Counted from the stretch's first letter, positions 1-13,397 are shown. The stretch is 64,000 nucleotides of DNA from Pseudoscleropodium purum (GCA_963969395.1 OZ017795.1:21123063-21187062); one strand, 5' to 3'. Notes: a model not told the origin generated them from the letters alone. Translations and numbers: made by a program.

Positions 1-2511
1 CTCGTCGACTCCCTTATCCTAGTCAAGCTTTTGATCTGATTCACTGCTCTCGCTGTCGGATTGATTGGACTCGAAATAGTACTAGTCTCTACCCTGCTCT
101 GGTTCATGAATGGCATACAGTGATGCGAGAGCTTGCAGGACATTCTCAGCAACGCCCTATTAGAGATCATTTAATTGATTACAACTACTTAAATCGATGA
201 ACTCATTTTGATGCCATTTCTGCAATTTAATAAGGTAATCTTGAACAATTCATCGCCGAAAGACACGCTGTGGCATCTATAAGCTCTTTGTATTGAAATG
301 TTTCCTATTGACGTGCTGCAGATGGAATTTTGTTGATAGAAGTTAATCGCTTACTCAAAGCTGGAGCATACTTTGTTTGGTCGTCTCGCCCTGTCTACAA
401 GCACGAAGACGAACAGGAAAAGATATGGAAAGGTAGGCGCACAGACTTATTTCTCTGTTAGATAGGAATTTTTCGCATGCTAACGGTTCTGACCTTAGAA
501 TTTAAACATTTGAATTAATGTGAAGTGCGCAGAAATGGAGAACCTGACCAGTCGGCTTTGTTGGGAACAAGTTGGAAAAGATGGACAAATTGCCGTCTGG
601 CGCAAACCTTTGAACAATTCATGCTATGAAATTCGTTCATTTGATAATGGTTCAGCCTTATGTGAAGAAAATGATGATTTAGACATTGCCTGGTAAGCAT
701 TCTTAAGCATTTCATACTGGTTGATTATCCCGCCACGAACTGTTCCTGCTTCGTGTACATTAAACCATCCAAATTGCTTTCTCTTGCCGGGAAATGACTC
801 TCCTAGGTTTTTTATTGCAATGAATCAAAATCTCTGTTAATGAGCTCATATTGCAAAACTCAATGTCCATTTCATTTGTCATGTGAGCCTTGTATTGACA
901 GTGGTCACTGGAACCACAACTGGGGTTGTGAGTATTCACGCATTTTATAGAAATGTACTGTTCATCTGCAGGTATGTTCCTCTTAAATCTTGTATATCTC
1001 CGCTTCCTAATAGAACCACTGGCATTGATGCTCCTGAGTGGCCGATGAGATTGTCGTCGCCTCCAAGGATTCAAAATATTCATATGGATGCAGGATTGGC
1101 CCGACAACAGGTATTAAAATCAGACAGCAGATACTGGTATATTGTAGTTGAAGGGTATTTACGAGGTTTAGGAATCCGCAAAGAAGATTTTCGGAACGTT
1201 ATGGACATGCGAGCCATGTACGGAGGGTATGAATTTCTCCACTGGCATGATATCCTCATTATCTGAATCAAATGATATCTTGTTATAGCTTTGAAGGAGG
1301 ATTGTTAATGAAAACAACGAAAAATTATCTGAAATGAAGCGTTATTCTCTCCTGCTTTTTCCTACAGCAGACACTTAAGATAGTCATTTGCGCTTGAAGA
1401 TTTAGTTAGAGCGAGTTGTAACTGCAGGTTTGCGGCAGCACTGATAACCCAGAAGGTGGATTGGTGGGTGATGAACGTCGTTTCAATCAATGGACCGAAC
1501 ACTTTACCTGTAATTTATGATCGGGGCCTCATTGGCGTCATTCACGATTGGTATGGTCTTCATAGTACTATCTCTACCTACCTATTATTCACTTGGCTTG
1601 CAATGTTTTTGAAACTAACCAACTTTGAGCAGTCAATTATTTCCCCGAAATTTTCTCCCAATTCTCATCATATGATGGGATTAGATACTCTTTAATTGCT
1701 CACACTTGTGTTGTTCATATCTCAGGTGTGAGCCTTTCGACACATATCCACGTACCTACGATTTGTTGCATGCTTCTGGACTCTTCAGCCGCGAGGGGAA
1801 AAGGTTGGATCAGCGCTCCTGTCTCATTCCTCATCATGTAGTTTGATTGAAGCATTGCAGGTCTTTGCAAATAGTATCCAAATTTCACACTAAACTCTAC
1901 CAGAGTTGGTTCATCGACTGCTACTTTCAGCACAACATGTAGGTACCGGTCACGAAACTTGAATCACAACCAACAGAAAATTGATAGGCCCAGTGAGGAG
2001 CATAGGTGAGGGCACGGAGTAACTACAGGCACTTTTTTTTTCTCAAATGTGCGTGGAACACCCCCACAGAGTGAGTCCTGAGCAGAGGAGAGCTACTGGG
2101 CTGTCATTGGCATTACCCTTAAACCAGTATTTGATCTCATTGATCCAAACCTAGTGTCTCAGTCTATTCAACTCAGTAAGTAACCTTTGACCTAATTGCT
2201 TTAACATTGTTAAGAATACCCTGTGCAGCTTCTGGGGAATAGTATCAAAGCACCATGGGTGCTTTATGTCTGCGTTTCTGATACAACTTATGCATGTCGG
2301 CAGGTGCAACATTGCCCACATAGTGCTGGAGATGGACCGCATACTGCGGCCAGGCGGTTGGGTGCTAGTGCGGGAGTCCATAGCAATGGCACTTCGGGTT
2401 CAAGCCTTGGCCAAATCAGTTCGCTGGCAGACACAAATGTTAGAAACAGAGAGTGGAGAATTCGGCAAAGATAAACTCCTGTCCTGTCAGAAATTGCTTT
2501 GGAAGAATTAG
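1..2511 (+). CDS. QUASIMODO-type putative SAM-dependent methyltransferase (PMT family), 5'-partial
   Basis: C-terminal 336 residues of a plant PMT/QUA2 (Methyltransf_29) protein; the family is Golgi-located and linked to pectin methylation. Exons read as <1-78, 322-432, 533-692, 972-1226, 1428-1550, 1726-1803 and 2304-2511, all GT-AG and in phase. Family landmarks appear in order: [16 protein letters not shown] and DWT (exon 1), [18 protein letters not shown] (exon 2), [10 protein letters not shown] and ALCEENDD (exon 3), [12 protein letters not shown] followed by FAAAL (exons 4-5), [16 protein letters not shown] (exons 5-6), [12 protein letters not shown] (exon 6), [12 protein letters not shown] (exon 7) and a C-terminal CQKLLWKN. 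The SAM-binding half begins upstream of the window along with the start codon and any membrane anchor. The RLCW and KPLNNSCY wording is closest to my memory of the PMT10/11/12 branch, but I would not assign a member. Exon 4 reads through an internal GTATT that is not used as a donor. The family call is firm; the pectin substrate is inferred from the family. Confidence 0.95.
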
Positions 2512-3531
2512 TATCAGTACGCTGACTTAAAAGTAGTCTGCTCTAATCTAAACACGCCCATGCTCTAAAAAGCGATCATGACACATGACACAGAGGTACA
2601 TTTTGCTTTCTTCAATGTAGCAGCAGTGTACATTTCAGGAGGTGGTCACTTTTAGAGCACATCAATGACCACTGCATTTCAACTTCAAAAATTTGTAGCT
2701 AATTCCACAAAGGTCCAAAAAAATATGAAACAACTTGGATTAGATGCCATTTCCATTTTTCTTCGTCTCAAAATTTGCTGAAAATTGTTTCAAGGAATTT
2801 AGCTTCCCCCCAAAGGCAATCAGCTCTTTATGGTCGCTTTATGAGCAGACTACTAACATAACTTCTAAATTGCCAACAAAGCAGATCAGATTCGCACCCC
2901 TCTCACCTTCGGCATTCCATTCTATGCTAACTTAGACCCAATTTGCACCCAAAAACAGGGGCCAGAAAATTAAGAAGTCTCCCTCCAGGGACAGGGTGAC
3001 CTGGCCCTTTGCTCGTCCCCCCCCCCCAAAGTCATTTCAGAGGTTTATGTAAAAAAAGACCCCCTATTTTGTGCCTAAGTTAAGAAGTTCACCCCAATCT
3101 TGTCTAAGCCCCCTCATTTGCCATTAAGAAGTTTTCCTTTGGAGATGACCATTCACCTTTGGATTGGTGTAAACTACCAAGAGGGCAAAAATATTTTAAA
3201 ATAGCACTTTTCAACAAGGGCCTCTAAAATTTCAATCACCCAAGTTGAAGTTGGTCTAACTATAGTTCTAAGGGGTGAGGCAAAATTTAATGACTTTTGT
3301 TGTCACATAGAAAAGAAAAGTGTACTCTACATCATTGGGTCTTCTTCTCATTTCATGATGTAAATCCATTTTCCAAGGTCCTCTCAATTTCAACTAATTA
3401 AAACTTTCAAAAACTTGCCCCCTTCCTTTTAGGTTTGGTGTATAATTTGGTTTTATTTGTTGAAGAAGATGAATGAGACATATGATGCTACGTGTTGATT
3501 AAAGCCTTTACATCATCTCAAAAATCTACTA

Positions 3532-4384
3532 CTCCCTTTGTCCCACTAATAACCTCCAATAATCTTTCCTATGAAGGATTAACTATATTATTAGTCTTTG
3601 TGCAAGTGATACATGTATTCAAAAAATAGAAATTCATCTCTTAGATCTATGCAAAATCTTCAACTTGGACACCATTGTTCAAGCATCCAAAATCAATATA
3701 GAGAGTGTTGTATTTGAATATCATTTGTAAACGTTGTCCAGCTTGTCATTTATGATGATTTAAAGGTTGGTGGCAATAAAAGGATTTTAGAAATATTTGC
3801 TTTCAACCTAAATAACCACAATAACAAAAAATTGGCCCCCTTCATGAACAATTTTGATAGCACCAAAGTGGTCATAGAATCCATTATCAACATGATTGTT
3901 TGAAGAAGCAACATGTACAACATGCTTCATATGGCAAAGCCGAGCTTGCTATGAGAGGGATGCTCTCTAATCGCTTGCAACTTGCCTCCACAAGGTCATT
4001 CACATTAGAAGAGTTTTTCACCCCCAGGAAGGCTACGAGTTCCCAAACTGCAGGAACTGTCCTACAGGGGGCCACAATAGCTCACTGATGTGGCATAGCG
4101 ACTGCCATGTCTAAAATAAAAATAAAAAAATTCAATTTTTTTCTTCATTTCAAGATTAATTTTTACTTTTGAAGTTTTTGAAGTTTTTTTTGTCAGGAAA
4201 AGTTATTCCCAAAAAACTACAGGGGGGAGTTTGCAATGCACCTGCTTGAAGAGGCCCTCCCAATCCCCAAAAATCCTTTAATGATACAATCAATACTTAC
4301 TCAAGAGTCAATATAAAAAAATGAAGTTTTTTAGTGGGACAAAAATTATACTTAATTTAGAGGTTTTTAATGGTGTAAAGGGAA
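3532..4384. mobile_element. Non-autonomous mariner/Stowaway-like element, 853 bp
   Basis: The left end at 3532 reads CTCCCTTTGTCCCACTAAT. The right end at 4384, read inward on the other strand, starts TTCCCTTTACACCATTAAAA. The 24-bp ends match at about 18 positions, and TA flanks both (3530-3531 and 4385-4386), as expected for Tc1/mariner target duplications. The ends resemble the plant Stowaway/MLE signature CTCCCTCCGTCCCA. A second inner copy of the end motif, AGTTTTTTAGTGGGACAA (4325-4342), is an exact reverse complement of an 18-mer near the left end of the larger element at 31081. No transposase frame is recognisable inside, so the element would have moved in trans. Confidence 0.7.
4086..4230 (-). 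repeat. Palindromic-core repeat block, copy 1 (reverse)
   Basis: The core TGATGTGGC, nine bases, GCCATGTCT occupies 4086-4112. An A/T-rich linker follows, then a block containing TTCCCAAAAAACTACAGGGG near 4205-4225. Three further blocks with the same 9-9-9 core geometry lie at 27247, 33660 and 46743. This copy sits within the 853-bp mariner-like element. Confidence 0.55.
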
Positions 4385-5484
4385 TATATTTCAAATCAAA
4401 TAACATTCTTTTCTCATTAATTGTTTTTAAAGTTATATTTACTCCTAATAAGCAAATGTGTAATGTGTGGTTTAAAAAAATGCACAAAGAACAAACATTA
4501 GAAGTGATATATTTTATAAGTTTGAGATAAAGGGAAAATTTAAGTTTTTTTCAAAATAGTAGAAAAATTAGATGTTTGAAAAAAAGGTTAAAAACTAAGA
4601 CATTTTTTCTTCAAAATAATATTCAATGTATTATTAAAATTTGCAACTATATTATAGTTATCAGATTGTATTTTAACATTATTATAATTTTAAAAATGAA
4701 ATGGTGGAAAATGATATACCTATTTGCATGATTAATAATTTAATAAATATGTGATATATTTTATTTTGTGACATATTGAAAATTATAAAATGGTGTCATT
4801 TGTAGAAAATGTATACTCCTATGCTTGTTTTTGAACCATTAAGGATGTTGTCTCATAAAATAAAATGTATTTTGTTAAGGAAATTGTAATGAATTAATTT
4901 GTATTTTGTGGTGACACTACCAAAAAATTATAACCATTCACTCTATAGGTTATTAACCCCTAAAGGACTAAAGGTAGTTCAAATCTCCAAAATTGTGAAG
5001 ATGTAAGTTATAAAATGCAACTTAGAATAGAAATTCAATGATGATTCTCAACCAATAGTTGTAAAATATGATTCATTAATCATATCCATAAGGCTAGATC
5101 AACCAATTTACAAACTAATATTTTTCAATAATATTTGAAATTCTTTTAAAAATTGATGGTACGTCAAATATTTGTAATTTTCACCAAAAAATTTCCTATA
5201 AGTTCATAGATGTTTAAGTTCTAATTATAGAATTTTTTATTTTTTATTGAATTTATTTTTAAAGGGTCTTTTTTGAACAAAAAAATACTCTTGAAGGTCA
5301 AACCTAACAATATCCAATGAATTATAGAATATTTGCAATGCAAAATCTTCAAAATCTATATTGTACAAATATTAAAGAATTAACACAAGAATCTCTTAAA
5401 AAGTGATAAATGAAAAAGTACATTTTTGAATGTTTGGAATGTGCTTGCATTCATGTGTTGTTCAAAATTTGAATGTTGGTCCTT

Positions 5485-6235
5485 GAGGGTTAAAACCTAA
5501 AAGACCATGATGCTTGGAGATCTCTAAATGCTTCAAAATACTTGTATCCAAAGCGAGGCTCAAATCTTCATCTATTTTTATTCTTTTACATATCCAACTA
5601 TAGGATTCTTTAGTTAACTTGTTCAAATACATCCTCCAAAAATTTTAGAGCAAGATACCTTATCAATTGAAAGATCATGATTGATGCTTGAATTTCAAAA
5701 AGAAGCATTTTCAATTGTTCCCAAATGGTTAGGTTTTATCTTTCAACATTTTTACCCAAAAGTATTTAAATCCTACAATTTTCAACTCTCCATAATCTAT
5801 CGACATAATAAGTTGGAATTATATATAGAAATATTCAAATAAAAATATTTCACATTCATGTTTGAAAAAAATAGTAAGTAGAAAGAAGTTAAATATGATT
5901 AAAAATACTAAATTATTAAGAATTAAGTTATAGAAATGAAAAATTCCAATCCCAATGGTTGTGATGTTATAATAAACAAATTAAATCCTACATTTTTATT
6001 TTTTTCAAAAATATTGAAAATTGAGTTAAAAAAAGATTTAAAATTTTATTTTGAATAGAGATTTTATAATTTGCCCACAAACTGAAACTCCTTATAACTC
6101 TAATTTTGTCAATTGAAATAGAATGTTTCAAATAATTTTAGTCATATACAAAACTAGAAAACCAAGTTCAATTTTTCATTCTTTAAAAAAGTGATTTTTT
6201 CTAAGTTGCCTACATTGAGAAAGAAAGAACATGTC
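5485..6235 (-). repeat. Long dispersed repeat family F1, copy 1 (reverse)
   Basis: Read on the minus strand, this stretch follows 24060-24915 closely and collinearly. Shared landmarks are a TTCTTTCTCAA start, an ATCACTTTTT segment, GATGTTATAA/CCATTGGGATTG, GTAGGAT, GAAAATGCTTCTTTTTGAAA and AACTAAAGAATCCTAT. No coding capacity is visible. It is probably part of a larger decayed transposable element. Confidence 0.6.
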
Positions 6236-7194
6236 ATACCCTACCTTTCTAACCATGTGGTCAAAAGTTATCAAAATTGTTGTACCTTAATGCTACTACT
6301 TGGTTACATGTTGTATAAAAATTTAGAAAAAAAAAATGTAAATTTTGTTTATAAATAGATGAACAAAAATACTATCAATGTTGCCAACAAATGCTACTTG
6401 GTCATGTAGTGGTTAACTTGTAAAATCAAATAAACTATATATTTTCATTTGGGAAATGCTATTATACGAGCATATATTGAAGGAACTTTGTAACATAACA
6501 CACCTTATAGATAATGTTATATGTACCTATAATATTGGAATCCTATAACCACCATAGGTGGGCTATGCTCTACAGTCCTACTCTACATTTATATAGGCTA
6601 GCTTTGTTGTTTTCATTTAAATATAAATATATCATTGAAATTATTTTTACAAAAGTTTGAAACCCATGCATGTCAAATTTTTTACTTAATATGCGCACTA
6701 AAACTAGTAACACTACTTCTCAATTATTTCAAGAATTGCATGTAGAAGGATATAATCTTTATTTCCGAGTACTTCTCAATTATTGCAAGTCACTCTTGAA
6801 ATCTTAGACAACATTTTGTCTACTTTCATATTCAACATTATCTAATATCTTTGTCATAACATTTATTTTTAATTCCAGATTGAAATAAACATAAGTTTGG
6901 GTCTAACTAAAATCCTACTTTTTATTGGTCTTAGGTGCCATTGCTATAGTTGTATTAAATCCTCTATAAGTGATCATGACCTTAATTGACTTAATCTAGA
7001 TGACCTTTGAACTCAAACCACAAATTGTTATTGTTGTTAAAAAATGCATTATAAATTTTTGATATCATTGCAAGAATAATTCTGGTTTTATATTATAAAT
7101 TTTTGATTTATTCATGACATTTTATTACTACTATATAGCCTTGGGCCTGTCAATTTCTATTCTTGTGTATTTACTATAAGAATTTTGTGTTTTA

Positions 7195-7357
7195 GTTGAT
7201 GGATCTTTTTATAGACATCCAATGTAACAACCATGTTTTTATATCAACAATGACATCTAATTTAACAAGAATGTGAATTGCTCATGTTAAATTGGATGTC
7301 ATTATCAATATAAAAACACAATTGAGTTACATTGGATATCCATAAAAATACATCAAC
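7195..7357. repeat. Foldback (long inverted repeat) element, 163 bp
   Basis: The left arm (7195-7266) begins GTTGATGGATCTTTTTAT and the right arm (about 7286-7357) ends with its imperfect reverse complement ATAAAAATACATCAAC. Both arms contain ATCCAATGTAAC and AATGACATC in mirrored order. They pair over about 70 bp with small mismatches around a loop of about 19 bases. It has no coding potential. A MITE remnant is the likeliest explanation, and a microRNA-like hairpin is the alternative. Confidence 0.7.
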
Positions 7358-10300
7358 TATAATATGGGTTTTTTAGAGTAGTTGAAATGGTTTAATTTTT
7401 TAATTCAAATTGTATAAAATGACATTTTAAAAGTTTAAAACCATTCAAAAAAATATTTAGATTCCAAAATGATCTCAAGACCTTTAAATAATTTTTTTAT
7501 TTTATTTTCATATATTGTATGCAAATTTAAAAAATAGGCATACTTCAAAATTTGCTTCATTATTTACAAAAGTGATCTAGATGTCGAATAGATGAAATAG
7601 AGATGGTATTATATGACAAACCTTTCACATATACTGGTAGTAAGAATGAATGATGTTTCATTGTAATCTTTTAATGTAGTGCATTCTTAACACAAAAAGT
7701 TCCCATGGAACTTTTTTAAGGCTCAAATAGTTCCTTTATAGCCATCTTTAAATAGATGAAATTAATAGTTTATGAGGAAATTGAGTTTTCTATGTGAAAG
7801 TATATATATTTTTTGAATTGGATGCTTGGATTGAAAATTATGAGGCTCAAAAGTTTAGGGACAACTTGGGCAGTAGTGCACCTATTAGTAGACCACTAAT
7901 AGAGAATAGTTGTGCAAGTAGCTAGGCAAGTTGTGAATTTTTTTCATTAATTTTCAAAGTTTATATCAATGTTTATGGTAGTTGTTTATAATTTTTATTT
8001 ATTTATATAATTGTCTCAATAATACATTCAAAGATGCATTAAAATTCTTTTCCAATTGGCAACAAAAATCCAAGAAGAATTATATAAAGTATATTTATAG
8101 TGAGTCCATAGTTAATGGCTTCTTTACATGCTTCCAAGATAAAAGTCATTGTAACAAAGTTGCATGTAATTGTTTCCTTGTATATTCTTGCCTAGTTGAA
8201 ATTTACAACCTATATTCATAAAAGCCTAGGGTCAATTTTATAGCTTATTCATATGGTATTCAATAAATGTGCACTAAGATCGAATATAACTTAATACTAG
8301 GAATTGCATTCAAATATTTATTTAGACAATTTTTAAATGAAGGTACTTTGCATATCATATACACTTTGTTATGTTGTGTGTAACTATATCAACATCCTTA
8401 AGAAATTCTATATTACACCTATTGCGAGGATGAAATAAACATCTTAAGTTCTGAATTTGTTTCCTATTCTTGGATTAATTAATTTTATATTTATTAATTT
8501 CTCCTATCTAATTCAAGGTCTATAGTTTTGAGCATGAATTTCAATTTTGTGAATTTAATCATCAATAATAAATAATAAGTTTGTACATTTTACAATGTGA
8601 AAGATTTGGAATCAAGCTTGTCCTTGCAATATGGAGCTAGAAAGTGATATAGAATTGGGGCTTTTACCTTTATATTATCGAAAATATTCCCAACTATGAT
8701 CTTCATGTACTATGTATCATCACTCAAATAAAAAAATTGGATGGAAGAAACTGGGATAAATACACCTAGAAGTGTCATCTTTCCAATTGTATCCTTTGAG
8801 TACATAGGAGAGCTAACCCATTTCCAACCAATTAAGCAATTATAGACATGTGGAGTGCAAATTTCATGAGTGTAGAAATTTTCCCTTATATAGAAATAGA
8901 GTTTGGAAGGATTACATAATTTTCGAGAATTTTTTAACTCAAAATATAATTATTGTAAATTTTTTAGCCGAACTGAACTATCGTATGTTGAGGTCAAGTT
9001 TGATAGAGCCCAAATGAAATCATTTCTTTTTGTAATTGAATTACCTTTCGTTAATTGAATTTTGAATTTTCAAGATTTAGTATATTGTGATTGGGAATAT
9101 TTAGTTAACTATAGCTATGGTCTTCCTTTAATATAAAATTGCAAGCTTAGCATGACACAAGACTTCACAGAATCTTGCTTTAGGAGGCTAAATTCAAGGC
9201 ATATTTTTCAAAATCTTGATTTACTTAAGCTAAATCAAGCCTTGTTGCAATGAAGGCCTTATTGCAATGAAGGCTAGTAATCTATTTTAGGATCCAATCT
9301 AAGTTATCATAAGTTCTGAAGCCAAACTTAAGGCTTGACAATCAAGTTTACAATTAGGTAATCAGGCTTTACAAGCAAGGCTTTACAACATAGTACTTTG
9401 TATATGGAAAATTATTTTATATTATTATTTTTTTTTTGAGACACATGGATAATATTACTTTTCATTTTTCATCATTTATCAAGATCTTTTTGAGATTTCA
9501 ACTTATGTCCCATCATGATTTCTAAAAATTTCACTATATGATGTATTTATTTTATTTTTGAATTAATTTTTAACAAATCTAATCCAAGCGTAGGGTATAC
9601 AACCTATACTATTTATATAGACTTTTATATTTTCAACCATAGGTTGGTTGCAAATCGACCAAGGGGTGATTTCAATATTGAGAGCCTCACAACCAATCAT
9701 CATGCACTACAACTACTTTAGGAACCACACCATGACTTTATAGAAATGGAACAACCTATAGGTTGGAAATGGAGGGGTGATCAAAAATAGGTCGGCTCCT
9801 ATAGCCAAGTTGATTGATTGTTGCCTTCATTGCCCCATCTAGTGATATTGAATGCAATAATTTGTCTCCTATTTTGTAGTGGTTAATTTTATATTTTTGA
9901 ACATGCTATAGCAATTTTGGAGGCTCTTATTCCTAGTATGAATTGAAATTTTCCAAATCTTATCATTGGTAGGAAATAATAGGTTTCAATAGTTTCTATG
10001 GCAAAAAAAAAAAGGGTAATGAGGCCCAAATTTGGAAGCTAAAAAGATAATAATTATTTTCATTTACTTAGAATAAAGGCTATATAATCACTGATTCCAA
10101 CCAATGAACCAAAATTCAAGATGAAGACATATTTGTAGTGAACAAGTTTGGAGTCACATTGGGAGGTGATCCCAACTTTTGTCCAAAGGACAAATTGAGT
10201 TTGTTCAACTTGAAAGGATCAAGTTGTGATTCAAAACAATAAATAATGCAACTACACATGAGCTTTTGAAATCTCACTAGATGTCCCGTCCAGAGTGTGA

Positions 10301-11220
10301 AACCATTCACCATACAAACTAAAACAATGATGATGTGGCAATTTCCTTCCATGCCAATTAAAGGTAGACAATCCAATGGACAAAGGGTTTTGTCTACTAT
10401 AGTAGCCAGTCATGTTTGAATTGGCTCAAGGAGATCAATTCTATGATTCAACCTATCCTATGTACACTTGTCCAATATTTCTCACCTAAATTATCATGCA
10501 AATTTAGATAGTTAGGAAACACAATTGGAAAGGAGATGCTTTGGGATATAGACCCCTTAAGGTGGATACATTTAGAATCTCACCTTGCCTAAAATTGCCA
10601 TCATCATTGTGTGTGCATTTCCCAAATCAATATGTATGGTGTTGAAGAAAGTTAACAATTTAGAATCTTATTATAAAAACTTTAACCCTTCATAACTTTT
10701 GCATTCAATATCCAAATGTCACGTTCTTTGGGAGGTTGAAACCTCCTTTCACTTGCCAAATAAGATAAATCAATTTAAAAAAAATTCCAATCTTATAATA
10801 GTAACTAGTTTAATAATGGTAACTAGATACAATAGCAAAAATATGACAATTTTTGGAGTACCTACCTTGTAAGGTAGAAGCACCTAAATTTAACACTAGT
10901 TGTTCTCTTGACACCTAAAAAACGACCTAAATCCAAACACATGTGGACCCAAAATAGACAAAAGGGATTCTAAGGTACATGGGTGGAATTCGAAGAAATT
11001 GTCGCTTTTACTTGCATTCGCCAATCACCTACACATGATCCAAGCTTAAAGTGTGTAGCTTTGGGGCATTTCCACGCCTACTTTGGTGTTAGTTTAGTGT
11101 TCACAATAGGTGCATCTACTTATTTGTTTTCAAAAATTCATATTATATTCATACAAGCTCAAAAAAATATGAAACTCATTTTGTTGGATTTCTGAACCAT
11201 TTCCTAACAAACACACATCA

Positions 11221-13397
11221 TTTTATTCTATAGCTACCCTGAAGATCTGCAGATTCAGAGCAAGTGTCCCATTGAGGTGCTTCTACCTTACTGCATGAGA
11301 TTTCTGTGATCCTCCGAAGTCCCACACCCGGAGCAGCTCACAAGGCAAAGTCTCAAGTCCCCAGTCCACAAGATGCATATTCTTCAAAGTTCCTTGCCAG
11401 CTGTGCTTCTTCGAAGACTGTACCCGCGTGGATGCGACAGAGTAGCAGCTAAACCCCCACTTGGTCCTATTCCTGGACGGACGAATGAAAACAATCATAT
11501 TCATCCATCCTTCCATTCCCCGTCCTTCCCGATGGACGATTGTCATCCTATTTGGATGAACGAGCGTGGATCCATGTGCGAAGTTGGACCAGACGAGGGG
11601 GGAGTCGTGACCAACGAAGAAGGAGCCTCCGAAGCTGCGGACGTCACTACTGGGTCTGTCCGCCATGCGATTGCAGTGAGCTGCTCTTCGTTTCTAGTCT
11701 TCGTTCCGATCGATGATTTTGCACTGCTCCGCGTGCTTCTGCTGGCCATGGGAATCGCAGTCACACTCGGTTCGTTTCATGTGGTGTAGCGTTCCTCTTC
11801 GGTGTTGGTGCTGGTGCCGACTGCTGCGGGGAGTGTTCTAATTTTGTCAGCTTGGTTCTATTTTTGCGGAATTGGAGAGGGACAAGAGAGGAGAAGTGAA
11901 GTGAAGTGAAGTGAGCGAACGGATTTTTTTTCTCTTTTGGTTAAGGTGCGGGCGAGGCCGTTTAGTTTCGTCAGTAGGGAAACGGATGACGCGCTTGGGA
12001 TATTGAAAGGGGGAACGAGCCTTGTGAGTGGTTTCAGGTTGTCTTTCGGGTGTGTTTTTGGTGAGCGGGATCTGCGAGGTTTGGCTAACTTACCGGTAAT
12101 TGAAGCCGCGGAGAACGCGAAAGAGGCGGAGAGTTCGATTCTTGCGGCGGAGATATTGATTAAGGTGCTTTGGAACGCATTTCTTTCCAGTCATGTTCTT
12201 GAAGAGAGAGCCTGTGTGTCTTGATGCTTGTGGTGCTCTGTTTTTTTTTAATGCACCTGCGTTTCTTGGAGGGATACGGCTTGAAACCCTCTCTCTCTCG
12301 TGTGTGTTTTTCGTCTTCGCTATGCCGATGAAATAAATTCCCTCCAAAGGGAATTCTCTTAAGTTTTGTGAGGTTTTTCGTTTTTTTTTTTTAGCTAATT
12401 AGATATCGAATTCTTTCAATTGCGTTTCGTGATCGCTAGATTCTGTGTACTCATATCAGGGACTTCTTCTTGGGAGCAGCTGAACGGAATGTAGTCTTTC
12501 TTGTATTAATTGCTTATCTCGTTCGTGCCGTGATAGATTAGAACAGCTAGGAACCTCCAATTTCCTTGGTTAAAGAAATGTGCATTAGATTTCTGGTTGA
12601 AAAGTCGATCTTCTTGAGGTTTCGTGTTTGTCTTCATGTCTCACTGCGCTTCATGTCTCTCGAATTGTTTGGTGGGATCTGAGGTCCGGATTTTTTGAGG
12701 TTTGGTCTTTTTACCTTTTTTCCTCCGGCTGCTACTATTTCTACGACTCTCAATCTTCATATTGACTTTAACTCTAATACACTCGGCTTGTTCTCCGTCA
12801 ACTACCCCGTCAATTACTCAATTTATCAGTCAAATCACTCATTGCTTCCTCGGTCGCTTCTAGATTGTCCCGTGTTCGCTCTTGTATTACCGGTACTCAC
12901 TAACCCGCACGCATTATCCTTCTATGTTTCCGAATCTTTCTGATTAATTGCTCAATTGTAGTTCCTACATTGTAGAATTCTGGCAGTTTTTTTCGCCAGG
13001 GTCGTACACTCCATGATACTCTTCTGTATAGAAGCAGTTTGTTCGAATCTTACCTTTTTGTCCCTCGCGATGTGTCTTCTGAAGTCTCCAATTCCTCAAC
13101 TTCTGTTTCGGCGCATTGTATTAGCAGTCATTATATGTGCTTCGTATAGAGTGTCAACAGGCATCGAAGGCGCTGCTTTCATGTTTTGAGCACTCTTTGC
13201 GCTGAGATTTTTGAGATGGGCATCAAACCCTGGGTTGAGTTTTTTGGTATGCTTATAATTGTCTGTCATCACTGCGATTCTTTTGGGCCAATATTCCTGC
13301 TTATCAAATTAATGCTTTGTATGTATGTAACAGACGATTTAAAGAGTTTGAAAGACGCATACTTTGGCTGTCAACGACAAATTCATATAGGGCGTAA
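11221..13397 (+). other. Upstream region / probable promoter and long 5' leader of the LPP-delta gene
   Basis: Base composition turns markedly less AT-rich near 11,230 and stays so into the phosphatase gene. Open frames occur on both strands (for example 11283-11666 minus and 11373-11789 plus), overlap each other and resemble no protein I know. A four-fold GAAGT run lies at 11893-11912 within a purine-rich stretch, a type of sequence often seen in plant 5' leaders. I could not identify a TATA box or a leader intron with confidence, so the transcription start is unknown. Confidence 0.45.

Larger units (their letters stand above)
2512..11220. other. AT-rich intergenic spacer with transposon debris
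   Basis: No gene is recognisable here. Short open frames are scattered, low in complexity and match nothing I know. Contents listed separately are a mariner-like element (3532-4384), a palindromic-core block inside it (4086-4112), a reverse-oriented copy of a long dispersed repeat (about 5485-6235) and a foldback element (7195-7357). A run of eleven C lies at 3017-3027. A short tandem duplication of TTGCAATGAAGGC occurs near 9243-9275. The remainder is A/T-rich sequence with no structure that I can name. Confidence 0.6.

Noticed and set aside
3900..4088. 62-codon frame inside the small mariner-like element
   Set aside because: It overlaps an open frame on the opposite strand, has no transposase motifs and lies inside a non-autonomous element.
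9650..9830. Apparent inverted repeat around ACCTATAGGTTGG / ACCATAGGTTGG
   Set aside because: The matches are short and the flanks do not pair. Not enough to call an element.
10116..10376. 86-codon minus-strand frame in AT-rich spacer, plus a partial palindromic core at 10331-10357
   Set aside because: The frame has no recognisable motif. The second half of the core (CCATGCCAA) departs too far from GCCAYGTCA to count as a fifth copy.
11283..11789. Overlapping 127- and 138-codon open frames on opposite strands
   Set aside because: They occupy the same DNA on opposite strands, resemble no known protein and lie in probable promoter sequence. GC-richer composition alone makes long frames likelier.
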